From contig CM057346.1 of NCBI GenBank assembly GCA_030015575.1, positions 564,392,315-564,456,314 on the forward strand: DNA of 64,000 nucleotides, in the 5' to 3' direction. The stretch is from Agapanthus africanus (lineage: Eukaryota; Streptophyta; Magnoliopsida; Asparagales; Amaryllidaceae). Both the position numbers and the translations under genes were made by a program. Each line of letters opens with the position of its first letter. The first letter of the stretch is position 1. A model generated the notes under the pieces. It saw nothing but the letters and a program-made list of their open reading frames with translations, made no database searches and was not told where the DNA came from. This document shows, piece after piece, positions 9,733-20,120 of the stretch.

Positions 9733-10189
9733 ATTTTCATCTCCTCCTTGAGAATTTTTACTCAGAGCCTTGCTCTTTCGTTCAAGAACTTTTAAGAGCA
9801 AGAACTCTAGAAAAAATTTTAGGTAAAAATTAGAATAGATTAAATTAAATTAATCTTAAGAGCCTTGCTCTTAATAGATCCCTGATCTAAAGAAAACCCA
9901 TTTAGGGTTTCACTTAGCAGAGGTTTGCTCTATAGGTCTAAAGGGATCTAAAGAGAACTAAAGAGAACCCTATTAGGGTTCCATTAATAGCGCTCTGCTC
10001 TCTAAAAGGATTTTTCTTGTGTTTTCTTAATTCATTAATGGAGCTTTGCTCCTTCTAAATCATATAGAAGAACTCTTAAGAGTTCTTCATGGATCTTGGA
10101 GGTTAAAGATAACATTTTTATTTTTTTGATGAATTATATCATCTTGCTTAATCAGTCTGTCTGCTAACTTTGTTGATTTTCTTTTACAG
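9733..10189 (+). other. Probable spliced leader of the RT-B antisense gene, also hairpin-tiled
   Basis: A good donor (TTTTAG|GTAAAA) at 9,823 and an acceptor (TTTTACAG|GAG) ending at 10,189 would place an intron of 367 nt between a leader exon starting near 9,733 and the exon that holds the ATG. The stretch 9,764-10,087 carries perfect hairpins: AGAGC/GCTCT, TTAAGAGC/GCTCTTAA (9,856-9,874), TAGATC/GATCTA, AAACCC/GGGTTT (9,894-9,910), GAACCC/GGGTTC, GGAGC/GCTCC and a 20-nt palindrome at 10,068-10,087. Splicing is inferred. Confidence 0.45.
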
Positions 10190-10194
10190 GAGTA

Positions 10195-10626
10195 ATGGAC
10201 GCTCACATGTATGACCTTGATGAGATCATCTCTTACGGAGACATCCGCCGACTCGGCCGTTCTCAGAATCGGGAATTCACAAACGCCGAGTGTGCTGAAA
10301 TTATAAGTCGCTTTGACGCATATAACGGTCAACTACTTCCTCGACGCTCCCCTCTCCTGAATCTTATTGTGGGAGCAATTTGGGAAGCGCTTCCCCTATT
10401 CTTTACCGGCGTGCCGCTTAGGGCATTGGATGCTGCCGAGGATAAGGTGCACTCGGTGTATCTGATGAACCTAATCTCGAAGAGACGGCGAGACAATCTT
10501 GTCGATCTCCTGCACCAGGCCTTTCAACAGTCTGCCATACTTGCTGCCTATCGAAGGGTGGAGGACATCAGTGGGGATCCCGACGCTCGTGCTCGTGAAA
10601 GAAAGCACACTAGGATGGTTCGCTAG
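10195..10626 (+). CDS. Antisense ORF of RT-B (143 aa), conserved with RT-D
   Basis: The ATG lies 5 nt behind a good splice acceptor. The 143-residue product is helical-looking, with a central stretch LLPRRSPLL followed by AIWEA and, further on, LISKRRRDN. The same order of motifs (LLPQRSPLL, AIWRR, LISKSRRDR) is found in the ORF at 32,826 in RT-D, an otherwise different element. It shows no signal peptide and no membrane segment. It is antisense to gag and sits between gag and the 3' LTR, where Tat-lineage elements are known to carry antisense ORFs. I do not recognise a domain and propose no biochemical function. Conservation between two elements is the best argument that it is a real protein. 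Confidence 0.6.
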   Translation: MDAHMYDLDEIISYGDIRRLGRSQNREFTNAECAEIISRFDAYNGQLLPRRSPLLNLIVGAIWEALPLFFTGVPLRALDAAEDKVHSVYLMNLISKRRRDNLVDLLHQAFQQSAILAAYRRVEDISGDPDARARERKHTRMVR

Positions 10627-10972
10627 GCTTGGAAAGTCCTGGACAGGTTTACTTTTGAGTTCCTCAATCCATGTCCTGGATTTGAGGTTTTGTCGTTGTA
10701 ATTATTTGGATAATATTTTTGTTTATTTCTTTTATAATTGTAAGAATCTTTTGCAATATGAATGGAAAATTTCTCATTTTAGCGTGTTTTACTTCATATT
10801 CTATGCATGAATAGGGTATGCCTCAAACGCTTGATTAAATGCAGATCAGCCGTTCTCCTTGTTGCTTTCCTCTCTTTGCTGTGTTCTTTGCCATGCGATT
10901 TTAGCAGGTGTGATCCATAGATAATATATAACTGTCAATCTTATGCTTTTTGTAGAGTGGTGATAGCTTAGA

Positions 10973-11181
10973 AAACAGGGTTAAGATCTGCCTCCTAAGA
11001 CTTTTCAACTTTATGAGCCATGAGGGTCTCACAAAGACTTTTCTCCCTACGAGTCGAGAGGATCTCGTAGTGTATTTTTTCTCCTTAAGAATCGTGAGGA
11101 TTCCTAAGTGTGTTTTCTCTTGAGAGTCGTAAGGATCTCACAAGAGAATTTTCCCTCTTACGAGTTGAGAGGACCCGTAAG
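10973..11181. repeat. Hairpin block 1 of RT-B (five hairpins)
   Basis: Five consecutive hairpins: near 11,014; CTACGAG/CTCGTAG 11,047-11,070; CTTAAGAATC/GATTCCTAAG 11,084-11,108 (one mismatch); TCTCTTG/CAAGAGA 11,116-11,147; CTTACG/CGTAAG 11,157-11,181. Stems differ, but the top of nearly every hairpin is TC-G(T/A)(G/A)AG-GA. Blocks 2 and 3 (13,898 and 14,243) repeat this plan. Confidence 0.8.
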
Positions 11182-11649
11182 CGGTTGTTTCCCTCCTTGT
11201 CGAGATTCGACTTTGGAAAGTGTGACCCGTGAATAGTATGCAAGAGTCCATTTCGGACCGACTTGTAGGGCCCCAGTGCTTAGGAAACAGGTTTTTTAAT
11301 CCCCGCTGTCTAAGGCTTTACCTCACGAGTCGAGACGAATCGAGCATTTCTCGCAAGGATGTCCTAACGTCACAGTTAACCTCTGCTCTTTACGACAGAG
11401 GTCCGTTAGGATCTGTGGTACTAGGGTTTTTTCCATCGTACCGTCGCGTCGGCTGATATATTCCTCGATAGGCAACCTTGCTGTTCGAGTAGCCTTACGA
11501 CTGTCGTGTCTCTGATCCCTTCGGGGGATGGACAAGACGTCTTCAAGCAATCCTCCTAGGCAGTTTGACCGTCGGAAGAGCAAGCGTTGGGAATTTTGCC
11601 ATGCCGCTTTTTACTTAAGGTTAGGCTCATTTTGGAGAGCCCCGATGAG

Positions 11650-12700
11650 TCATAACCACTCCGCGCTGGTGTGGGATGATCTCCGATAGTCTTTCAGGTT
11701 TTATATGAGTTGCCGTCAAGACCCTGAAGCTAGGAATTTGGCATTTGCTTCGTTTGCTGGCATTGCGTCTGCTGTATCGAGACGAATGTCGCAATTGTCT
11801 CTAGGTTGCTGGTGGACTGTCGAGGTCTGGAACTAGGGATTTTGTCGTGGCTCCGTTGTTTAATTGTCGCGTCTGAATCCTGCTGGAGTAAGAACGCTGT
11901 GGTGACATCTCGTCTGCTGTATCGAGACGAACGTCGAGGTGGTAACCACTCCGCGCTGGTGTGAGATGATCTCCGATGGTCTTTCAGGTTTTATATGAGT
12001 TGCCGTCAAGACCCTGAAGCTAGGAATTTGGCATTCGCTTCGTTTGCTGGTATTGCGTCTGCTGTATCGAGACGAATGTCGCGGTTGTCTCTAGGTTGCT
12101 GGTGAACCGTCGAGGTTTGGAACTAGGGATTTTGCCGTGGTTCCATTGCTTGATTGTCGCGTTTGAATCCTGCTGGAGGAAGAACGCTGTGGTGGCACCT
12201 CGTCTACTGTATTGAGACGAACGTCGAGGTGGCGATCACTCCACTCGGGTGTGGGATGATCTCCGGTAGTCTTTCAGGTTTTATATGAGTTACCGTCAAG
12301 ACCCTGAAGCTAGGAATTTGGCCTTTGCTTCGTTTGCTTTGGTGTGTCCGGATCCTGTTGGAGGAAGGACGCTATAGTGACATCTTGTCTGCTGTATCGA
12401 GACGAATGTCATGATGGTGACCACTCCATGTGGGATGATCTCCGGTAGTCTTTCAGGTTTTATTTGAGTTACCGTCAAGACCCTGAAGCTAGGAATTTGG
12501 CCTTTGCTTCGTTTGCTTTGGCGTGTCCGAATCCTGTTGGAGGAAGGACGCTGTAGTGACATCTCGTCTGCTGTATCGAGACGAATGTCGTGGTAGTGAC
12601 CACTCCGTGCTGGTGTGGGATGATCTCCGATTGTCTTTCAGGTTTTATATGAGTTACCGTCAAGACCCTGAAGCTAGGAATTTGGCCCTTGCTTCATTTG
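11650..12700. repeat. Tandem array with 290- and about 180-bp spacing in RT-B
   Basis: Five copies of a segment beginning GTGGGATGATCTCCG (11,671, 11,961, 12,251, 12,430 and 12,615) are followed by CTTTCAGGTTTTAT and CCCTGAAGCTAGGAATTTGG. The first two intervals are 290 bp, later ones 179 and 185 bp. Most units contain the hairpin CGTCT/AGACG. Short ORFs here on both strands are repeat products. Confidence 0.75.
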
Positions 12701-13190
12701 CTTTGACCGTGAGGTCTTTTGTTGACGTTGCATCTGCATCCTGCTGGACTGCGAAGGAACGCCGTTGTTGACATCTCGTCTGCTGTAACGAGACGAATGC
12801 TGAGGTGGAGCTGGGATTTTGCTATCACTCCGCTTTGTTTTAATCGTGAGGTCTTTTGTTGACGTTGCGTCTACATCCTGCTGGACTGCGAAGGAACGCC
12901 GTTGTTGACATTGCGTCTGCTGTAACGAGACGAATGCTGAGGTGGAGCCGGGATTTTGCCGTTACTCCACTTTGTTTCAACGTGAGGTCTTTTGTTGACG
13001 TTGCATCTGCATCTTGCTGGACTGCGAAGGAATGCCGTTGTTGACATCTCGTCTGCTGTAACGAGACGAATGCTGAGGTGAAGCTGGGATTTTGCCGTCG
13101 CTTCGTTTTGTTTAGACCGTGATGTATTTTGTTGACGTTGTATCTGCATCCTGCTGGACTGCGGAGGAACATCGTCGTGGGTCTCCAGGC
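12700..13190. repeat. Tandem array of about 137-bp units in RT-B
   Basis: Four copies start TTTTGTTGACGTTG and carry ATCCTGCTGGACTGCG-like sequence, and three also carry the hairpin TCGTCT/AGACGA. The last copy is truncated near 13,190. The units share pieces with the preceding array. Confidence 0.75.
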
Positions 13191-13399
13191 TGTAGACGTG
13201 GTCGTCGAGACTTGGCTCCATTTTCTGATGGAGCCTGAGGAGGGAAGATGTGCTTCCTTCTTTGTTTGCGCTTCTGGATTGTATACAGGGATTGATGTGA
13301 TATCACCTGTATGGCATAAATTTTATTTATATATATTTTTTTATTTCTTTCCGCAATACTCTATCATTTCAGCTTTTATATCGCGAAAGTCGCGATTGC

Positions 13400-13650
13400 C
13401 CAATCATTTCGGCTATTTTTCGCGGTGCCCAATCATTTCGGCTATTTATTTTATTTTTACTCGCTGTTTTTTATTGCGAGTTGCCCAATCATTTCGGCTA
13501 TTTATTTTATTTTTACTCGCTGTTTTTTATTGCGAGTTGCCCAATCATTTCGGCTTTTTTGCATGCATACATTTTTTTTACTTGCTGATTTTGTTGCAAG
13601 TTGCCCCATCATTTCAGCTATTTCATATGCATTTTTGGCTTGCTGATTTT
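13400..13650. repeat. Tandem repeat with CTCGC/GCGAG hairpins
   Basis: About six units contain CCAATCATTTCGGCT or a close variant. Two adjacent units of about 70 bp (13,424-13,550) are almost identical. Several carry an (A/T)-rich loop closed by CTCGC/GCGAG or the variant CTTGC/GCAAG, again a paired change. Confidence 0.7.
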
Positions 13651-13663
13651 TTTATCGCGAGTG

Positions 13664-13828
13664 TGGAACTTGGAATCTGGTGCCAATCTCAGCATCAGCA
13701 TCGCTGCGACTGGAATATTGCCAGGGGCGAATCATCATTTGCCATTAAAGGACTTGGAATTTGATACCGATTTAGGCATCAACATCGCTACAACTGGGAT
13801 ATTGCCAGGAGCGAATCATCATTTGCCT
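13664..13828. repeat. Two-copy tandem repeat (about 82 bp)
   Basis: Two diverged copies end in the shared words ATATTGCCAGG and GCGAATCATCATTTGCC (ends near 13,744 and 13,827). No coding role is apparent. Confidence 0.65.
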
Positions 13829-13889
13829 CTGTCGATATTGAACAAAGGTGGCTTAGCAAACAGGGTTAGGATCCCGTCGACTTAGGCTT

Positions 13890-14064
13890 TTGACTTCATG
13901 AGCCGTAAGGGTCTCATAAAGAATTTTTTCCCTACGAGTCGTGAGGATCTCGTAGGTGTGTTTTCTCCTTAGGAATCGTGAGGATTCCTAAGTGTATATT
14001 CCCCTGTAAGTCGTAAGGATCTTACTAAAGGGTTTTCTCCTTATAAGTCGAGAGGACTTACAAG
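13890..14064. repeat. Hairpin block 2 of RT-B (five hairpins)
   Basis: Hairpins at 13,898-13,917, 13,931-13,956 (CCTACGAG/CTCGTAGG), 13,968-13,992 (CTTAGGAATC/GATTCCTAAG, perfect 10 bp), 14,006-14,025 (GTAAG/CTTAC) and 14,040-14,064 (CTTATAAGTC/GACTTACAAG, one mismatch). The loop motif is GTGAG, GTAAG or GAGAG closed by TC/GA, as in block 1. Confidence 0.8.
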
Positions 14065-14227
14065 GGTCGTTCACCATATGGACATATCCCTAGCCACGGG
14101 TGAGACTTGGTTAGGGAAATGTTTATTCGCGTCAGTGGATTGTATACAAGGGTCAGTATTGAGCCACTTGTAGGGCAATATCGAAGGTTGTGGGGGTTGC
14201 TTAAGAACAGGTTCAGGTCTCTATAAC

Positions 14228-14414
14228 TTAAGACTTTCAAATCTTATGAGCCGTGAGGGTCCCATAAGAGAGTTCTCCTTACGAGTCGTGAGGATCTCGT
14301 AAATGTAATTTCTCCTTAGGAATCGTGAGGATCCCTAAGTGTGTTGCTCCCTTGTGAGTCGTAAAGATCTCACGCGGGTGGTTTCTCCTTACAAGGTCGA
14401 GAGGACCATGTAAG
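14228..14414. repeat. Hairpin block 3 of RT-B (five hairpins)
   Basis: Hairpins at 14,243-14,268 (CTTATG/CATAAG), 14,279-14,302 (TTACGAG/CTCGTAA), 14,315-14,339 (CTTAGGAATC with one mismatch), 14,354-14,373 (GTGAG/CTCAC) and 14,388-14,414 (CTTACA/TGTAAG). The order of hairpins matches blocks 1 and 2. Confidence 0.8.
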
Positions 14415-14429
14415 TGTCTTTTAACGAAG

Positions 14430-14845
14430 TTACGCCCTTTCGAGTTTTCACAAACACTCCCCGGTAGCCCTGCTGTTTTTACTCACGGAGCCCTTTTAGG
14501 TTTTCATCCGTGCCCATTTTGCTTATGGACATACCGTCTTCTTCTTCTTCTTTTTTTTATTCTTTTTTCTAAAGAGGTTGCGCCCTTTCAGGTTTTCACA
14601 ATACTCTCCGGTAGCCCTGTTGTTTTTACTCATGGAGCCCTTTCGGGTTTTCATCCGTGCACATTTTGCTTATGGACATACCATTTTTTTTTAATCTCTC
14701 TCTTTTTTTTATTCTTTTTATATAACGAGTTCGCTCCCTTTCGGGTTTTCACAAGCACTCGCCGGTAGCCCTGCTATTTTTACTCACGGAGCCCTTTCGG
14801 GTTTTCATCTGTGCCCATTTTGCTTGTGGACGTACCCCCTTTTTT
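14430..14845. repeat. Three-copy tandem repeat (about 150 bp) in RT-B
   Basis: Three copies (starting near 14,432, 14,579 and 14,731) share CCGGTAGCCCTG and GGAGCCCTTT, then a TCCGTG that pairs with CACGGA to close a hairpin in the first. The copies are separated by T-rich runs. Confidence 0.7.
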
Positions 14846-15086
14846 TTTACACCACGTCAGCCTGGGGATGCCACGGGTTGGTAGTAATTTAACGACGTTT
14901 CGGTCATAAGTCAACGTACGATTACGCAGCTAGATTTTGTCGCAAATCTTCGCATGTTTTGTGTCGGAGGTGGATTCCTTGAAGAGAAGGCCGAGGACGA
15001 TTTCTTCGTCAGAGTCGCTTCCAAAGGTGATAACTTGCAATCCCTTGGTGTCGACTAAGTGACAGTTGTCGGCGGCTCTTTTGCGC

Positions 15087-15305
15087 TCATCTGTCGTGCT
15101 TTTCTGTTCCCGACGAGCCTTGCGCTTCACTCGTTGAACGTGTTGTCGATGGGCAACATATCCCTGCCACCAGTTTTTTAAAGGTTATGCGCTCCTCGGT
15201 GGAGTGTGCAATCCTCTGATGGTATAGGCAGAAGTTAGGATGTATGTCCGCTTCATCAAGACGTATATTGCCAGGGGAAATTCCTTTGAGAGAGGGCAAC
15301 TTCAT
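15087..15305 (-). pseudogene. Second, decayed zinc-knuckle segment of RT-B
   Basis: A short minus-strand frame contains CLYHQRIAHSTEER, which parallels CPYHQAVSHPIEDC of the gag at 15.4-16.6 kb, but the last cysteine is replaced by arginine. It looks like a duplicated piece of the gag C-terminus that no longer binds zinc. It lies directly downstream of gag on the minus strand. Confidence 0.5.
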
Positions 15306-18300
15306 TCCTATTGCCAGGGCCCTGGCGAATCGTTTCCTTACTTTAAGCTTGCTTTTGTTGGCGATAAGGATGCTTTGCTCCAGTTGGGGTGTCTCGACCT
15401 TTTCTTCCAGTCGTCAGCGTTTGGCTTTTTCGAATATAGCCAGTTCACGCTCTCGATTGGCTTTGCTTTTCTGACGAGCCTCGTTTAAGAATGCATCAAT
15501 CATTTCATCTGATGGTTCTAGAAGTTCAGGCTCAAGATTTGCCCCCGGTTTCCCCGCGTCAGGAGTTTCTTTGCTGTCTATCGACGAGTGAGAGATCACA
15601 TGGCAACTTGCTACGTTATTCTCAGATTCGTCTGACGATTCTTTTCCGTCATCTTCGTCTTCAAGGACGTGGCCAAGGAATTCTTGGAGCATGATTGGAG
15701 TCCGCGCCTTCTGGTTATACTCTTCCAGCGCGTCGATTTGTTTCTGCAGGTCCGTGCGCTTATCGCCGGGCTTCACGGGCTTTTTGGATTTCTTCTTCTT
15801 CTTCGAAGATTTTGACGGCTGGATGTGAGCACTTTGACTATCACCACTGATCTTTGGAGTTGGGTGCGGCTTTAGCATCCCTTCGATGATCTGGGGTTCT
15901 AGCGGATTTTTCCACCTGATTGCCGGGCACGTTTGGAGATCTTTCAGCATTCTTTTAGTTTTAGCCGAAAGAGCGATCTCCCACGGAGTTTCTTTTATAA
16001 AAGAGCATGATGCCCCCGGCGTATCCACCTTTTTAGGAGCATGAGGTTGTGGCGAGTTCACCTTCCAGTTTTCGGATAATGCGAACTTGTCTTGTTGGTA
16101 TTGGTCCTCAATCCATCCTTTGAAAACGAAGCAATCTTCGATTGGATGGCTTACCGCTTGGTGGTAAGGACAGTAATTAAGATCGTTGACATCGCCTGGC
16201 TGCAACGGACGTTTTGGATTCGGCAGATTGATGAGTCTGTTGCGCACTGCCAGCTCGAACAGTCTCCTTGTTTTATTCTGAGGAAACGAGTAAGGACGTC
16301 CCAGTCTCTCCTCGAGGGATGGGCGTGGACGCACGTTGTTTTGGCGAATAACCGGCTTTGAGTTGCTCGGCTGTTGTTGAGTATTGGCGACGACGATCGC
16401 TTTCCCTTTTCCTTTCTCATTTCGAGAGTCTGGCTTTGGAGGAGACGGTTTATATCCCATCTGATCCATTTGGGCCAACTTGTCGATCAAGGCCTGGAAA
16501 GTAGTTGGCTTAAAGAACATCATGAACTGTGAAATAGTTGCATGAGGATCTAAGATGCCCACGAACATGCCCACCGCTGGTGCTTCTTCGATGCGTTGTT
16601 CGCACTTCGACCATAAGTTTCGCTACCGTATTGCGTATTGGACCCACGTCTCGCCTGGCTTCACCCTGGCATTAATCAGTGCTGCTATCGGGGTGCGCTC
16701 GCTGGCGCTTGCAAATCTTTGTGTAAACAATAGCTCCATCTCCGCAAATGTTTTGACAGAGTCGTTAGGTAGCTCCAAATACCATTCAAAGGCCGTTTCT
16801 GCTAAGCTGTCGACAAATTGGCGAAGCAACAGTTTGTCATCGCCTCCAGTGTTGCCGCATAAGGCCCTGAATTGAGCGACATGCTGATGTGGATTCCCTG
16901 TCCCCTTGTACACATGGAATTTAGGGATCGTATATCCCGGCGGATAACTGATTTGGTCATACTAGCCCGGATAGGGTCGTCCGGTTATAACAATTTGCCC
17001 AGCCGCTTCATTCGCCTGATGAACTCGTATCTGCTGAGCAATATAATCATCCAGGGCGGCTGTCACGCCCCGCTTCCCAGTGTACGGCGAAGTGGACGCG
17101 ACGAGGCCCGCTATGTATATACTCAGAAGTACATACGCTAAGCGTAACTAAGCAATATAAAGTAAATCACAAGAGACGAATAATATAGAAATAACAGCAA
17201 CTTTTATTAATAACATTCTTTGTACAACGCATGAAAAGAAAATACAACTGGAATGAAAAGCAATGCCTAAACAGTGGCATAACAGAAAATGAAATAAACT
17301 GGAAAGAACAAGGTACAGTATCTAGAGCTCTGGATCTTTCTGGAACTGCTCCAAATCTTCACCGGTGGGCTCGATCTCAGCTTGGTCCAACGCACCTGAC
17401 GACATTCAAAGAAGAAGGAAATAGAATGTCGTCAGCGAACAGATCGCTCGGTAAGTCCCAAAGAATAAGAAGAATGAGAATGACAGAGTAACAGTATTTT
17501 CTAAAGTATTATATTGTTGAATATTATGGAACATTGTTTAACGCTGTTGTTTGTAGCTTGGTACAGAAGGATGCCAGTGTATACGAGGGGGATCTCTATA
17601 TGCTAAAGATCAGGGCAAAAGGAAAGTACAAGAAACTGTTATGCCATGGTATAACAGCAATAGGATTCAGGTTAAGTGTCTTAATCTGACCACCTCGTGC
17701 CACCTTTAACGCCTTCCGTACCAATCTACCCCTTAAACCCCGTTGTGTTTAACATTATTGTAGTATTGGAATATGTACATTGGATGACTGACCAAAACCA
17801 TGATATCAGTAAACATGTCGTAACTGTATAATCAGGTAAATGGAATATCAGGATAATGGATGAATATCCATGGTTTGATTCAGTCAAAATGAATATTTTG
17901 TTAACTGGATTCAGAGATTAATGTATTTAAATTGTGTTGGAATATAAAAGAATATAGATTAACTTGAATCATATTCAAGTCAGAAATAGTCAGACTCTAA
18001 CCCGAGTCAGACTAAAAGGAAGATAATTTGAAGTTCAACATTAGTTAGGGGCCTTATTGTAATTTGTAAAACTTGAGGGGGTTTTATGTAAAAAGTACTT
18101 TTGTATAGTTTTCAAAATACACCTCAAGTATTTAATAATCGTCTTTATTGTTATAATGAATGTGAATTTTATTTGTGTTATTCTAGTGAATATATCCTAA
18201 CAAAAGTATTAATTGTTTTATCTGAAATTCATGGTATTTTAATGTAACTTTTAATCTTGAAATTTCGGAAAAAGTGGAAACTTTATATTATGATAAAATA

Positions 18301-19844
18301 GGTGTTTAAATGATAATTATATATATATTAACACATGAATAATTTTATATAAATTATTTTATTTAGAAAAATCTCATTTTCCTTAAATATCGCATTTTAA
18401 ACCTTTCGAGACCGAATGCTCCTTGCGGAGGTCTGAATCTCGCACTACTAGCCTGCGGGTGCACGATGAACCGTACTATCCCTAACAGGTTCCCCAAAGA
18501 TGGGTTGTAGCGGCACTTTGTTTAGGTTTTATAAATACTTTTCATTTAGGAAAACGGATTTATAAATATAAGGTATTTATTTGCAAAGGAGTATAGTTTT
18601 CCGTATTTTAGTTGTTAGGGTTTCCTAAGCCATCTAGCCTATTTCTAAGGTCTAAACGATAAGTTATTAGAAGCCTCAAATCGCCTCTTCACCGCCAATT
18701 ATGGCCAGATAAGTACAAGTGAGGAGGGAGGGATCCGCTCACGAATCGTGAGACGGGCCTTTTAAAGTTACCCAAGCTCACTTGCTTAGTCTAGACACCA
18801 CAAAGTCAGTTTAGATAAACGATCGATGTCCATGACCAATCGTGCTTTCATTTTATTAAAAGATTTTATTTAGAAATGTTTACAACTTAAAACTTTCAAT
18901 AAAGGTTATAAAGATTAGGGTATTTTAGTGAAAAGTCCTGTAATTTCGTATTCTATATTTTGATATTTATCAATTAGGGTTATATTTGAGTGTGTATAGA
19001 GGTAGGTCATTATCTCATGACTTATTTTAAGTTTTGATGAAGATTAGAGGTTAAACATGTTATGTTAAACTTGAAGGTATTAAAGCGCAAGAATACGGTA
19101 TTTGAAAACGTTATCATTTCATGTGTGAAATTTCATTCAAATTGGGTTCTACAAGTTTAGTGATCAAGATAAACATATTTAGGAGTGAGGTAATTGATTA
19201 AACTAAGAAAAATGAACTTCATGGTATTTTTATGAAAAGAATACGGTTTTGCAAAGAAGTTATCATTTCATGTGGAAAAGTTTGTTTAAATTGGTTTATG
19301 GATGATTAATAGTCAACATGCATATAGATAGGTGTTATGTATTAGGTGACAAGTGGAAATTTATAGAAAAACCGAATCGGAAATCGGTTTGTCCGATTTC
19401 CGTCGGGTTCCAAAAAGTCGTATTTTTACATTTATAGAAAAGAGAGATAGAAGGGATGGGACTTACGGTTTGGACAAGCTAAGGAAGCTAAGGGATGTGG
19501 TGGTTGTCGATTTATCGAAAACGTCGCGAAGGTTCCGATCCGGTCGCCGGAATCCATCGTCGATTTCGGCAGCGCTTCGCTTCTCGCTCTTCGTACCGAG
19601 TTCTTGAGAATTTGGGAGAGTGGACTTAGAGTTGTGAGGTGAAATGGTAGAGGGTAGGGTCTTTATATAGGGCTAGGCTAGGGTTAGGGTTTGGATTAAA
19701 AAATATTTTTAAAAAATGTAAAAATCATTAAAAATTCATTAATTTTGGTCTTAAAAGAGATTTAATTGAAATTCTGTAACAGTACAGAAAATTTAGAGTA
19801 TGCAGGTGAAGAGACCAAGTCAACACGAAACTTTTTCGTGTTGA

Positions 19845-19920
19845 CGACTCGGCCGACCGGCCGAGTCCGGCCGGCGGCGCCGGCCGATTCGGCCGAGTCA
19901 AGGCCGAGTCGGGTCTCGTT
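19845..19920. other. GC-rich CGGCCGA cluster in RT-C
   Basis: Overlapping words CGGCCGA, CCGGCCG and CGGCGCCGGCCG make a dense self-complementary GC stretch in an otherwise AT-rich LTR. It could be a methylation target or a structured 5' leader; nothing in the sequence decides this. Confidence 0.5.
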
Positions 19921-20045
19921 GGGTGGGTCTTGGTCTGAGGAAGATTTTGGTATAGTTTAATTTTTGTGATTCGCAATAAATTGTGAGTTATGGCTGTTTG
20001 ACCGTTTGACTTCTAAAAAAATTAAAACAAAAAGATATAAAAATT

Positions 20046-20120
20046 ATGTGGGGCATGGGATTCGAACTCTGATGGCTTGGTTCAGCAGTGCAAGGTATTA
20101 CCAATGAGCTACAAGCTCCT
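20046..20120 (-). other. tRNA-like A-box/B-box pair in RT-C
   Basis: On the minus strand TGTAGCTCATTGG (20,113-20,101) matches an A box and GTTCGAATCC (20,067-20,058) a B box, 33 nt apart. This is the internal Pol III promoter layout of tRNAs. No acceptor stem or anticodon arm can be folded with confidence, so it is a tRNA-derived motif and not a tRNA gene. Confidence 0.5.

Noticed and set aside
12296-13221. Several overlapping minus-strand ORFs with repeated peptides
   Set aside because: They are products of the tandem arrays; units differ by frameshifting indels, so no protein is maintained.
10973-14414. Regularly spaced palindromic repeats considered as a CRISPR array
   Set aside because: Stems differ from unit to unit and there are no constant repeats with unique spacers of equal length; the setting is a plant retrotransposon without cas genes.
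20046-20120. tRNA gene on the minus strand
   Set aside because: Only A and B boxes fit. A complete cloverleaf with acceptor stem and anticodon arm is not supported.
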